Shown in pieces: positions 1 to 7,842 of a stretch of 27,190 nucleotides of DNA (positions within the stretch are counted from its first letter, which is position 1; every line of letters begins with the position of its first letter). The notes below the pieces were generated by a model. The model was not told the origin of the DNA, did not search any database, and worked only from the letters and a program-made list of their open reading frames with translations. The stretch comes from DATFMH01 sp035267045. Its GTDB lineage: Bacteria > Bacteroidota > Rhodothermia > Balneolales > DATFMH01. The position numbers were made by a program, and so were the translations under genes. The stretch spans positions 1 through 27,190 of the forward strand of contig DATFMH010000007.1 of the NCBI GenBank assembly GCA_035267045.1, read 5' to 3'.

Positions 1-39
1 GATAAAACACATTTCGAACCTATAAAGAATGAGGATACT

Positions 40-582
40 ATGAATGATAAATTAGCAAATCCAAAAGTAGTTGGTTACGCAGCAATTTTTATTACCGGTT
101 GGATGTACAGTATGTATAATGCCGGCTGGTTCATGCAACAATACCCGCAATCAGATTTAATTACTGGTTTAATATTAGGTGGAATTGTAGTTGCCATTGT
201 TGGAATCTTTTCCTTCTTCCGCGGTGAGACCTATGAAATGTCACTATTTCTTGGTCTCGGTGCATTCTTTTTTATAGCATCGATGGTTTCTATGTATGCA
301 ACAGGTAATAGTGGTCCATCAGCCAATGAAGGGTGGTTAGATGTCGTTTGGGCTGTATATTTCTTCTATATCTGGCTGGGAGTTATGAAAAAAGATGTTG
401 TTGTTAATCTCTTTTTACTCGGATTATGGCTAACCTTCCTGGCACTGGCTATTGGTAATTGGACAATGGCATTGTTTCTTGTATACGTTGCGGGTTATTT
501 AGGACTTATTACCGCTCTGCTTGCCGGATGGCTATCTGCCCGAAATATTATAACAGTCGAGACACAAACAGCAGAAGCCTGA
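40..582 (+). CDS. GPR1/FUN34/YaaH-like (SatP-type) membrane transporter
   Basis: This 180-residue protein is almost entirely hydrophobic, with about six membrane segments (near residues 12-32, 41-60, 68-87, 98-116, 120-140 and 143-165). The layout fits the GPR1/FUN34/YaaH family, whose members carry acetate or succinate across the inner membrane. Family-like features are an N-terminal NPxxxG followed by an NAG at the end of the first segment, a loop with FFRGETYEMS (compare FRxGNTF in the family) and a glycine-rich aromatic segment after it. The classical NPAPLGL signature is not intact (NPKVVGY here), so the match is diverged. GAGG lies five bases before the ATG, supporting this start. The gene stands alone and is followed by a hairpin terminator. 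It could instead be an unrelated small membrane protein; transport of a short organic acid is an inference from family. Confidence 0.65.
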   Translation: MNDKLANPKVVGYAAIFITGWMYSMYNAGWFMQQYPQSDLITGLILGGIVVAIVGIFSFFRGETYEMSLFLGLGAFFFIASMVSMYATGNSGPSANEGWLDVVWAVYFFYIWLGVMKKDVVVNLFLLGLWLTFLALAIGNWTMALFLVYVAGYLGLITALLAGWLSARNIITVETQTAEA

Positions 583-613
583 TTTTTTAAATCTATTTGT
601 ATAGACAATTGTA

Positions 614-644
614 GCCGTATCATCCAAGATGATGCGGCTTTTTT
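614..644 (+). terminator. Rho-independent terminator after the YaaH-like gene
   Basis: GCCGTATCATC (614-624) pairs with GATGATGCGGC (628-638) across a three-base loop, with one G-U pair, and six T follow. There is no T run on the opposite side, so it serves the plus-strand gene rather than dinB. Confidence 0.85.
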
Positions 645-667
645 ATACGCATCCTGATATCATCTCA

Positions 668-1744
668 TTACGATTCAAACAGATCTAACTGTATACCCAA
701 ACCTTTGGTTGCTAAATCCAAATTAGATACCGTAATTCCCAATAAACGAATTTTCCGTTCACCTGCCTCTGTTTGGGTTAATAACTCTTTGGCAACAGAT
801 GCAATCGTATCAGTATCCGAAACACTTTGTATTAATGTCATACTTCTGGTTATACGCTGAAAATTAGCAAACCTCACTTTCAAAGTGATCGTTCGCCCTT
901 TTGTATGTGACTTCTCTAAACGTCCGGCCACTTTGAATGCTATTTCATCCAATTGCTTTTGCATCCATTGAATATCATCATAATCCTCGGAGAACGTATT
1001 TTCGGCCCCAATAGATTTTCGAATACGATGTGCTTTAACTTCCCTGTCATCTATACCCTTTGCAATACCGTAATAATAGGAACCCACTTTCCCGAATTGG
1101 TTGACCAGGTCAATTTCCGGCCACTTTTTAAGATCAGCCCCTGTTTTTATCCCCAGTGATTTCATTTTTTTCTCCGTCACCTTGCCAATCCCGTGGAACT
1201 TGCCTATAGGTAATGTTTCAATAAATTTCTCAGCATCTTCAGGCGTTATAACTGTCATTCCATCCGGCTTATTAATATCTGATGCTACTTTAGCCAAAAA
1301 TTTATTAGGTGCCACACCTGCAGAAGCCGTTAGCCCGGTCTCTTCTTTGATTCGTTTCCTGATTTCACGTGCAATTAACGTTGCCGATGGATTTCCAACA
1401 AGATTTTCGGTGACATCCAGGTATGCTTCATCGAGTGAAAGCGGTTCAACCAGATCAGTGTATTCAAAAAATATATCCCTGATCTGTAATGATATTTCTT
1501 TGTAAGCATCGAAACGGGGTTTGACAAATATGCCATGCGGACACAAACGCTTAGCCCGGGCTGCGGGCATTGCCGAATGAACGCCAAACTTACGTGCTTC
1601 ATAACTGGCCGTGGCGACCACTCCGCGTCCATCGGGAGAACCGCCGACTATTACAGCTTTCCCACGAAGTTCCGGTTTATCGCGTTGTTCCACTGATGCG
1701 TAAAAAGCATCCATATCAATATGGATAATCTTTCTGTGAGCCAT
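668..1744 (-). CDS. dinB: DNA polymerase IV, Y-family translesion polymerase
   Basis: At 358 residues this is full length for DinB, the error-prone polymerase that bypasses damaged template bases. The N-terminus reads HIDMDAFYASVEQR, giving the first catalytic aspartate at D10 and a tyrosine steric gate at Y15. The second catalytic pair, D105 and E106, lies in SLDEAYLDV. Helix-hairpin-helix thumb sequences follow (KFHGIGKVTEKKMKSLGI), then a little-finger domain from about residue 240. The C-terminus ends QLDLFES, a canonical QLxLF peptide for binding the sliding clamp, so the protein appears intact and able to join the replisome. The start is well placed by alignment of HIDMD near the N-terminus. 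It is transcribed divergently from the secreted protein at 1901, and two palindromes lie in the shared intergenic region; either may control it, but no SOS box is recognisable. Confidence 0.96.
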   Translation of the reverse strand: MAHRKIIHIDMDAFYASVEQRDKPELRGKAVIVGGSPDGRGVVATASYEARKFGVHSAMPAARAKRLCPHGIFVKPRFDAYKEISLQIRDIFFEYTDLVEPLSLDEAYLDVTENLVGNPSATLIAREIRKRIKEETGLTASAGVAPNKFLAKVASDINKPDGMTVITPEDAEKFIETLPIGKFHGIGKVTEKKMKSLGIKTGADLKKWPEIDLVNQFGKVGSYYYGIAKGIDDREVKAHRIRKSIGAENTFSEDYDDIQWMQKQLDEIAFKVAGRLEKSHTKGRTITLKVRFANFQRITRSMTLIQSVSDTDTIASVAKELLTQTEAGERKIRLLGITVSNLDLATKGLGIQLDLFES

Positions 1745-1799
1745 GCTCTAAGATACACTCCCGCGACAAACAATACACATGTTTTATACACATTAAAAA

Positions 1800-1851
1800 T
1801 TATCATTATGATAAACACATCAAAAGAACTTAAGTAATATAAATTACTTAA
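1800..1851. promoter_or_regulatory. Two perfect palindromes between dinB and the secreted-protein gene
   Basis: The 156-bp divergent intergenic region contains TTATCATTATGATAA (1800-1814, 7-bp arms around one base) and, 16 bases further, TTAAGTAAT / ATTACTTAA at 1830-1838 and 1843-1851 (9-bp arms, four-base spacer). Both have the form of dimer-binding operators. Neither is followed by a T run, so they are not terminators. The regulator and the controlled gene are unknown. Confidence 0.45.
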
Positions 1852-1900
1852 CTTATATCTATTTAAACATTTATCCGTTAATTCATCTAATAATTTCATC

Positions 1901-2671
1901 ATGAAACGACTATTGAGCATTTTATTCATCTTTACAATCACGATAGGTATTTATCAGATCGGTTACGCTGAGGATACATTTATCGTTGTACATGTCAGGG
2001 CACAGGATGCGAAATTTATCGGAACATCAATGGGTGGAGCCATAATAATTATAAGAAACGCTGAAACGGGTGAAATTCTCGATAAAGGAATAACGAGAGG
2101 TGAAACAGGTGACACAAAGTTGATAATGAGAACTCCTTACAAAAGGGGTATGCGTTTAACGAATGATAATACTGCAGAATTCAGATCTGTTATTCATATC
2201 TTCGTACCTACCCTTTTAACTATCGAGGCTCATGCACCGGGAATTAAAGATGAACCGGTTATATCTACTACACAAATATGGGCTATTCCGGGTAAGCATC
2301 TTCTCGGAGACGGTATTATTCTTACTATTCCGGGTTTTTTTGTTAAAACGGAATTACCCCAGGTACGTCAATCTTATAAACTGGGTGAGCAGCAAAATAT
2401 CCCTTTGAAAGCCAAAATAGTAATGATGTGCGGTTGTCCCATAACTCCCAAAGGATTATGGGATGCCACTAAATATGAAGTCAAAGCCATCATCCGGAAA
2501 GACAATCAGGAGCTCAAAACAGTGAATATGAATTATGCCGGACAAACAAGTACTTTTTCCGGTGTCATGAATCTATCCGAACCCGGATCTTATGAAGTTT
2601 TTATATATGCTTACGATCCGAAATCAGGTAATACAGGAGTAGATAAGACTGTCTTTGAAGTGACTCCTTAA
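1901..2671 (+). CDS. Secreted protein of unknown function with a CGC motif
   Basis: I do not recognise this 256-residue protein. The first 23 residues (MKRLLS, hydrophobic core, ending GYAED) form a standard signal peptide, so it should be periplasmic, exported or outer-membrane associated. The mature part looks all-beta: an N-terminal region with IIIIRNAETGEILDKGITRGETGDTKLIM resembles a sandwich domain with a turn after each strand, and the last about 70 residues (ATKYEVKAIIRKDNQELKTV and GSYEVFIYAYDPKSGNTGVDKTVFEVTP) resemble an Ig-like beta domain. Between them is MMCGCPITPKGLWDATKY, whose CGC pair is the only notable cysteine feature and could form a disulfide or bind a metal. There is no clear Shine-Dalgarno before the ATG. 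It lies alone between dinB and the small membrane proteins, so context gives no function. Confidence 0.8.
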   Translation: MKRLLSILFIFTITIGIYQIGYAEDTFIVVHVRAQDAKFIGTSMGGAIIIIRNAETGEILDKGITRGETGDTKLIMRTPYKRGMRLTNDNTAEFRSVIHIFVPTLLTIEAHAPGIKDEPVISTTQIWAIPGKHLLGDGIILTIPGFFVKTELPQVRQSYKLGEQQNIPLKAKIVMMCGCPITPKGLWDATKYEVKAIIRKDNQELKTVNMNYAGQTSTFSGVMNLSEPGSYEVFIYAYDPKSGNTGVDKTVFEVTP

Positions 2672-2721
2672 CCGAAAATGAACGAAACACGGCAATTATT
2701 GTTCTGTTAATGAGTTAGTTA

Positions 2722-2751
2722 ATTATATCACAAGAATTTTTGCGATATAAT
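2722..2751 (+). promoter_or_regulatory. Hairpin upstream of first small membrane protein gene
   Basis: ATTATATC (2722-2729) pairs with GATATAAT (2744-2751). After an A/C mismatch, CAA pairs with TTG around a six-base loop. It ends 23 bases before the AGGAGG ribosome site of the gene at 2787. It could be a leader hairpin or an operator. The paralogous gene at 3420 also has a GATAT-containing hairpin ahead of it. Confidence 0.4.
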
Positions 2752-2786
2752 AACAAAAATATGAACCAGACTACAGGAGGCTAATA

Positions 2787-3086
2787 ATGCATCATTTAAC
2801 AGCCACCGACTATACGTGGTTTGTAATGATAGGTTTGACAGTCGGATATATTGGTGACTTGTTATTTCACAATGATAAGGTAAGCTGGTGGGCGAACCTG
2901 CTTCTTGGTATTGCAGGTGCATTTGTAGGTGGTTTAATACCTGTGATTGCAGGAACCGGCGGTAATCTTATGATGGCCGGATGGGTATCGTTTATATTAC
3001 TGTTACTGATTAATGTGCAATATATCGGCGAAATGGCCAAGTTGCATACCCATGAACCCAAAGACGAAAAACCGCATTTAGATTAA
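2787..3086 (+). CDS. GlsB/YeaQ-like small membrane protein, copy 1
   Basis: This 99-residue protein has three hydrophobic segments (about residues 10-28, 35-56 and 61-80) and a charged, histidine-containing tail (KLHTHEPKDEKPHLD). The glycine-rich second segment (NLLLGIAGAFVGGLIPVIAG) resembles the transglycosylase-associated GlsB/YeaQ/YmgE family, small inner-membrane proteins often linked to stress. The biochemical role of that family is not established. A perfect AGGAGG sits six bases before the ATG. It is clearly paralogous to the protein at 3420: LTATDYxWFxMIGLTVGxI is shared at the N-terminus, along with VSxxxN and the glycine spacing. The gene ends before a hairpin terminator, so it is probably transcribed alone. 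Calling it YeaQ-like is moderate-confidence; the existence of the gene is secure. Confidence 0.8.
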   Translation: MHHLTATDYTWFVMIGLTVGYIGDLLFHNDKVSWWANLLLGIAGAFVGGLIPVIAGTGGNLMMAGWVSFILLLLINVQYIGEMAKLHTHEPKDEKPHLD

Positions 3087-3102
3087 ACACATCTTCATAA
3101 TT

Positions 3103-3156
3103 AAGAGTCAGCATAATGTGCGGATTAATTTCTCTCATTACGCCGGCTCTTTTTTT
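3103..3156 (+). terminator. Probable terminator after small membrane protein copy 1
   Basis: An imperfect stem pairs AAGAGTCAGCATAATG (3103-3118) with CATTACGCCGGCTCTT (3136-3151). It has a G-U pair and two A/C mismatches, and a T run follows to 3156. The rest of the 333-base gap to the next gene shows nothing else except the leader hairpin at 3365. Confidence 0.55.
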
Positions 3157-3364
3157 AGTTCGGTGATCAACCAATATTCATCTTTGAGTCTTTTACCGTA
3201 GACAGAGAATTAAAACTTATAAATCCCTGTGCCTGTCACTTCGTACGCTATGAGTTATACGTAATGTCCGGTTCACTTTAAATTCACTTAAACATTACAA
3301 ATATCACATAAACTACATTAGTAATCCTTAATATTTTTATCATTCCCATATAGATTCATCAAAA

Positions 3365-3405
3365 AGGTTTTGATATACCGGGTAATTTAATATCAAAGAC
3401 AACCT
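3365..3405 (+). promoter_or_regulatory. Leader hairpin abutting the ribosome site of copy 2
   Basis: AGGTT (3365-3369) pairs with AACCT (3401-3405), and TTGATAT (3370-3376) pairs with ATATCAA (3390-3396). A four-base bulge (AGAC) lies on the 3' side. The stem ends directly before the Shine-Dalgarno AAGGGAG (3407-3413) of the gene at 3420. Its position would let it affect ribosome access or RNA stability. It may equally be a protein operator. Confidence 0.45.
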
Positions 3406-3419
3406 AAAGGGAGATTACT

Positions 3420-3689
3420 ATGAGCACTCTTACCGCTACCGATTATGTTTGGTTTATCATGATAGGTTTAACGGTTGGTTGGATTTTCCAACTGATTTTT
3501 TCGGAACATGGGGTCAGCCTGTTTGTCAATCTCGCGACGGGTGTCATTGCAGCTATAATCGGAGGCATTATCTTTGCAACTGTGGGGTTGATAGGAGCTG
3601 AAATCTACGCCTTTATTACCGCCGTCTTGATCTGCTTTATGATGGATATGTATTATTTTCATGAAGGGAAACACCTGCATAAAAAATGA
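3420..3689 (+). CDS. GlsB/YeaQ-like small membrane protein, copy 2
   Basis: This 89-residue protein has three hydrophobic segments (about 10-28, 33-53 and 58-76) and a short basic, histidine-bearing tail (FHEGKHLHKK). It is a paralogue of the protein at 2787: MSTLTATDYVWFIMIGLTVG aligns without gaps to MHHLTATDYTWFVMIGLTVG, and the glycine pattern of the middle segment is kept (GVIAAIIGGIIFATVG). The family match is GlsB/YeaQ-like, so a role in the inner membrane under stress is possible but unproven. AAGGGAG lies six bases before the ATG. No terminator separates it from the 2H phosphoesterase 45 bases downstream, so the two may share a transcript. Confidence 0.8.
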   Translation: MSTLTATDYVWFIMIGLTVGWIFQLIFSEHGVSLFVNLATGVIAAIIGGIIFATVGLIGAEIYAFITAVLICFMMDMYYFHEGKHLHKK

Positions 3690-3734
3690 TAGCAACCACA
3701 AGCAAAAGAGCCGAATGATTTTGGGGAGAATCTA

Positions 3735-4253
3735 ATGGAAAAAACGAACAGATACGCTTTATGGTTGATGCCTGAGGGAATTGTATATGCCAGAGCTTAT
3801 GCTATTATAAAACATCTTCATAAAAGGTTTGACAGTCCCAAATTTGAACCTCATATCACTTTACTGTCAGGTATTGAAATGTCTGAAGATAATGCAATAT
3901 GGCATGCAGAAAAACTAAATGATGAGATTAATTCGATTCCAATACGTCTTACAAAACCGGCTTACGGAAATGATTATTATCACTGCTTTTTCCTTAATGC
4001 CGATTTATCACAACCCCTCGTATCAGCCCGTCAAAAAGCCCTGAGTCTGTTTGAGACCCCTGATAGTACCCCATTCGAACCCCATATGAGCTTACTGTAC
4101 GGTGACATAGATCTTCCAATAAAGAAATCACTTGTTGAAGAGTACGGTCATTTGCAGAGATGGGAATTCATCGTAGATCATATCGACCTGGTCCGAACTG
4201 GCGATGATATTGAAGAATGGGATAAAGTCGGGTCCTATTCCATTAAATCCTGA
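3735..4253 (+). CDS. 2H phosphoesterase, cyclic phosphodiesterase-like
   Basis: This 172-residue cytoplasmic protein carries the two H-x-T/S motifs that define the 2H phosphoesterase superfamily: PHITLLSG with H40 and T42, and PHMSLLYG with H117 and S119. The spacing of 77 residues is usual. Family members open 2',3'-cyclic or 1''-2'' cyclic phosphates on RNA ends, tRNA-splicing by-products or small nucleotides. The order and the phrase FEPHITLLSG fit the cyclic phosphodiesterase (CPDase-like) branch, but the natural substrate cannot be read here. A GGGGAGA ribosome site lies before the ATG. It follows the small membrane protein gene with no terminator between them. No residue of the catalytic pairs is missing. 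Confidence 0.85.
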   Translation: MEKTNRYALWLMPEGIVYARAYAIIKHLHKRFDSPKFEPHITLLSGIEMSEDNAIWHAEKLNDEINSIPIRLTKPAYGNDYYHCFFLNADLSQPLVSARQKALSLFETPDSTPFEPHMSLLYGDIDLPIKKSLVEEYGHLQRWEFIVDHIDLVRTGDDIEEWDKVGSYSIKS

Positions 4254-4656
4254 AATTTATGAGATATTGATTTCAGTTACCGGATAGTTAACTATCAATA
4301 TCAGTCAAAGCATAGCGCAAGGCGAGTTGAATTAATGTGGTTATCATGTTATTGAGAATTTTAAAGGAATACAGAAATTAGAAGTCAGATATCAGAATAA
4401 AGTCTCTTTCCCTTTTACCTGCTTTGATCTGCGAGAATCAGTGGCCCAATTATTACCTTTTCCGGTATAACTTTAAGTACTTAACTAACCCTCCCGTCTC
4501 TTGATTAACTTTGGATTTTCAGCTACGTTATTGAATCTTTCAGGTTTATTGTCTTCTTGTCATTGTAACCCATTGGTTTGAGTTTACAAGACAATTGACA
4601 GTAATCTCATACTAGCCAATACAAATTCAATTGCAGCTCACTAAACGGAAAATTAC
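4254..4656. other. Intergenic region with nested inverted repeats
   Basis: This 403-base gap has no credible gene. At 4263-4302, GATATTGAT (4263-4271) is the reverse complement of ATCAATATC (4294-4302). Between and partly overlapping them is the perfect 14-bp palindrome GATAGTTAACTATC (4283-4296). No T run follows, so this is not a normal terminator. The remainder is AT-rich with a weak stem (ATTGTC and TTGT near 4549-4560 with ACAAGACAAT near 4588) ahead of the esterase gene. I find no clear promoter. Confidence 0.4.
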
Positions 4657-6369
4657 ATGAAATTTACATTCCGCAATTATTTCATCTCCTTCCGGATTTT
4701 ATCAATATTATTATTAATCGGCCTGATAACAGGTTATTATCAGAACGCCAGGGGTCAAGGTTCTCAACATACCCGTTTTGAAATTTCCTTTTCACAAAAC
4801 CTGCATAAAAAAGCGATCACCGGACGAGTGTTCGTATTCATTACAAAATCAAATAAACGGGAACCCCGTATGCAGGCCGGATCGTGGTCGAATAGTGTTC
4901 CTTTTTACGGGGTGGACGTCAACCAGCTCAGACCGGGGCAACAGGCGGTAATTACAGATACCACTCTCGGTTTTCCGGTAACTCATTTAGATAAAATACC
5001 GGCCGGCGACTATTATATTCAGGCTCTTTTGAATGTGTACACAAAGTTTCATCGATCAGACGGACATATTATCTGGGCACATATGGATCAGTGGGAAGGG
5101 CAGCATTTTCAGTTCTCACCAGGGAATCTTATAAGCAAAGTTGAAAAGGTACATCTTGACCCCCAAAAAGGGTTTGACATAAAACTTCAGCTGCAAAAAG
5201 TTATACCACCAATCAAAATGCCGGGTAATACAAAATGGGTTAAGCACATCAAGATTCAAAGTAAGATGTTGACCAAATTCTGGGGACATCCGATCTATCT
5301 TGGGGCAACGGTTTTACTGCCGAAAGGATATAGTAGCCATCCCAAAACTCATTACCCGGTTGTATTTGTACAGGGACATTTTAGTCTTCGGGCTCCTTAT
5401 GGTTTCACTACTCAAAAAACTAAAAGGCCTTACACCAGTAGATATCACCGCGAATCCGGGTATAAATTTTATCAAGAATGGATATCTGCCAACTTTCCAA
5501 GAATGATAGTTGTAACCTTTCAACATCCAACGCCATATTTCGATGACTCTTATGCGGTTAACTCTGCCAATAACGGTCCATACGGTGATGCCATCATGCA
5601 CGAATTAATACCCTATCTCGAAAACAACTATCGCATGATCAGAAAACCTTATGCAAGGGTGTTAACGGGTGGGTCGACCGGTGGTTGGGAATCGTTGGCC
5701 TTACAGGTCTATCATCCAAAATTTTTTGGAGGAACATGGACCATGTATCCCGATCCGGTAGATTTCCGCAGTTATGATATGGTGAATATTTATAAAGATG
5801 ACAATGCATTTTACGCACCGGGCTACGGATGGATGAAACCGACACGGTATATCATGCGGCTCTCCGATGGCCAACCATTTGTCAGCGAAAAGCAATTCAG
5901 TGAATTAGAATCGGTGCTGGGTACCCATGGCCGGTCCTGCCAGCAGCTGGAAGCATGGGAATCGGTCTTCGGTCCGGTTGGTAAAAATGGCTATCCGAAA
6001 CCACTGTGGAACAAACGAAGTGGTAAAATTGATCACAATATTGCTATGTATTTCAGAAAACACAATTATGACCTGCGATACTACCTGCAACAGAACTGGC
6101 AGAAGATTGGTCCGGATCTTGTGGGGAAAATACATCTTTTTGTTGGTGATATGGATAATTATTACTTGAATCTTGCCGTCTACAGATTAGAGGATTTCTT
6201 AAAAAATACCAGTGATCCCTATTATGAGGGGGGTTTCAGTTTCGGCCGTCCCAAAATGGGACATGGATGGCAACCGACCAGCAATGAAGGGATGTTAAAA
6301 ATGATGGCCCGTCATATAAAAGATCATGCACCGGCTGATGCGGATACTAGTTCCTGGAATTATAAGTAA
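4657..6369 (+). CDS. Secreted alpha/beta-hydrolase, esterase D-like
   Basis: This 570-residue protein has an N-terminal signal or anchor (hydrophobic core about residues 10-27, ending ARGQG). An N-terminal beta-rich domain (about 38-185) is followed by an alpha/beta-hydrolase domain of the putative-esterase (esterase D/enterochelin esterase) type. The nucleophile elbow is GGSTGGW with serine S340. A likely acid residue is D498 or D500 in VGDMDNYY, and the likely histidine is H536 in MGHGW. TVLLPKGY (218-225) and YPVVFVQGH (233-241) are typical of the first strands of this fold. It should hydrolyse an ester outside the cytoplasm; sugar, siderophore and peptide esters are all possible, and the substrate is not visible. 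The gene stands alone, with no Shine-Dalgarno at its ATG. It lies upstream of the kinase/regulator pair but 259 bases away, so co-transcription is uncertain. Confidence 0.85.
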   Translation: MKFTFRNYFISFRILSILLLIGLITGYYQNARGQGSQHTRFEISFSQNLHKKAITGRVFVFITKSNKREPRMQAGSWSNSVPFYGVDVNQLRPGQQAVITDTTLGFPVTHLDKIPAGDYYIQALLNVYTKFHRSDGHIIWAHMDQWEGQHFQFSPGNLISKVEKVHLDPQKGFDIKLQLQKVIPPIKMPGNTKWVKHIKIQSKMLTKFWGHPIYLGATVLLPKGYSSHPKTHYPVVFVQGHFSLRAPYGFTTQKTKRPYTSRYHRESGYKFYQEWISANFPRMIVVTFQHPTPYFDDSYAVNSANNGPYGDAIMHELIPYLENNYRMIRKPYARVLTGGSTGGWESLALQVYHPKFFGGTWTMYPDPVDFRSYDMVNIYKDDNAFYAPGYGWMKPTRYIMRLSDGQPFVSEKQFSELESVLGTHGRSCQQLEAWESVFGPVGKNGYPKPLWNKRSGKIDHNIAMYFRKHNYDLRYYLQQNWQKIGPDLVGKIHLFVGDMDNYYLNLAVYRLEDFLKNTSDPYYEGGFSFGRPKMGHGWQPTSNEGMLKMMARHIKDHAPADADTSSWNYK

Positions 6370-6628
6370 TAGTTGCAGACTTATTACGTTTTATCAATTA
6401 TTTATCTCTTATTATTGTCTAACCTTAAATCTATTCAGTATAAAGACAACATTTAAACTGTTTCATAATCCTGATAAATCATTGATTCTCAATAATTCCG
6501 GGTTGCATCACCATTAATAAAAAAATACAAACTCCTTAATTTAACTGAACTTGTCATATCCTTTTTATAATTTTAGTATATTATGAATTCTTATACTGCC
6601 GGGTGTAGATTGATATTCATTATTAAAT

Positions 6629-7813
6629 ATGCGATCGATAGCCCAACAGAAAAAATCAGTTGCCCATCCGATCTACGAGAATCTTTATGAAATGAGAAAT
6701 TGGATTTCGAGAGAGCATTTAGGTACTAAATGGGTCATTAGTTTCGGTTTCTGGATCCTTTTGGGATTACTATTTGCCAGTAAATCGTATATCTACAGCG
6801 TTATAATTGACCAGCCTATTTATTGGTGGCGCGCTATAGGTTTTACCATGCCCAAAGCGTTGGTATGGGGTGCCGTAACCCCTATCGTCTTATGGTTTGC
6901 ATCCATATTTCGAATTGAATCACACAATTGGATCAAAAACCTTGGCATCCACATTGCAATCTGTATATTGTTAGCGCCATTTCTGGTTATGTCATCATTC
7001 CTGATTGACCTCTTGATCAAATGGATCGGTAGTGCCCTGCCTGACAACCCATCGTTTGTAACAGCAGCGTTCAATGCACAAATATTTGCCAATAGTTTCG
7101 ATAATATTCTGACCTATATCATCATTGTCGGTATGTATCATGTCTATGAATATTATCAACGGTATAAAGAACGGGAGCTGAAAGCAGCGCGCCTTGAAGC
7201 CCAGCTTGCCACAGCCCGACTCGACCTGTTAAAAGCACAGCTGAATCCGCATTTTCTATTTAATACATTAAGCGCCATTTCCATTGTTAAGGACAGGGAC
7301 CTTGAAATGGCCGATAAGATGATCACCGATCTTTCAGAAATGTTACGCTTTATCATGGATAATGTTCACAAACAGGAAGTATCGCTAAGGGAAGAGATGG
7401 ATTTCCTCAATCGCTATATTTCCCTGCAAAAGAAACGGTTCGAGGACAACCTGGAATTTACAACCGATATCGATCCGGCTTCGTGGAATGCCATGGTCCC
7501 GAGTTTAATACTACAGCCTTTGGTTGAAAATGCTATTGAACATGGTATCCGCAATCAGAATTCTGATGGGAAAATAAATATTACCTGCAACCTCGAAAGA
7601 GACCAGCTGGCTTTTGAAATCAGAGATAATGGCATAGGCCTTAATAACAAGAATCTTAATAAACATAAAGGAAAAGGGATTGGCGTTTCTAATACACGGG
7701 AACGACTTGAAGCGCTGTATGGATCGAATTATACGTTTGAAATGAAAAATGGAGATAAGGGAGGTGTTACCGTTACACTCAAAATTCCTTATCGATGGGA
7801 TAATAAAAATTAA
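6629..7813 (+). CDS. LytS/YehU-type sensor histidine kinase
   Basis: This 394-residue inner-membrane kinase has four hydrophobic segments (about 34-51, 72-92, 107-130 and 155-172) and no separate sensory domain, so any signal is sensed within the membrane. A coiled-coil linker (175-202) leads to the His_kinase domain: KAQLNPHFLFNTL contains the phosphorylated H208. The ATP-binding domain has the N box LVENAIEHG (N301), the G1 box RDNGIGL (D333) and the G2 region GKGIGVSNTRERL. All catalytic motifs are intact. It is followed after 29 bases by the LytTR regulator, which is its obvious partner. In this family the kinase passes phosphate to a regulator that binds DNA through LytTR. No ribosome site is evident. 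The stimulus and target genes are unknown. Confidence 0.95.
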   Translation: MRSIAQQKKSVAHPIYENLYEMRNWISREHLGTKWVISFGFWILLGLLFASKSYIYSVIIDQPIYWWRAIGFTMPKALVWGAVTPIVLWFASIFRIESHNWIKNLGIHIAICILLAPFLVMSSFLIDLLIKWIGSALPDNPSFVTAAFNAQIFANSFDNILTYIIIVGMYHVYEYYQRYKERELKAARLEAQLATARLDLLKAQLNPHFLFNTLSAISIVKDRDLEMADKMITDLSEMLRFIMDNVHKQEVSLREEMDFLNRYISLQKKRFEDNLEFTTDIDPASWNAMVPSLILQPLVENAIEHGIRNQNSDGKINITCNLERDQLAFEIRDNGIGLNNKNLNKHKGKGIGVSNTRERLEALYGSNYTFEMKNGDKGGVTVTLKIPYRWDNKN

Positions 7814-7842
7814 AATCAAATAATTCCTAAAAGTTACTATTT

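Noticed and set aside
1101..1505. 134-codon open frame opposite dinB
   Set aside because: It is antisense to intact polymerase IV with no protein-family signal.
4370..4450. ATCTGCGAGAATCAGTGG-like text suggestive of a dispersed intergenic repeat
   Set aside because: There is only one copy in the window and I cannot search the genome, so I leave it unannotated.
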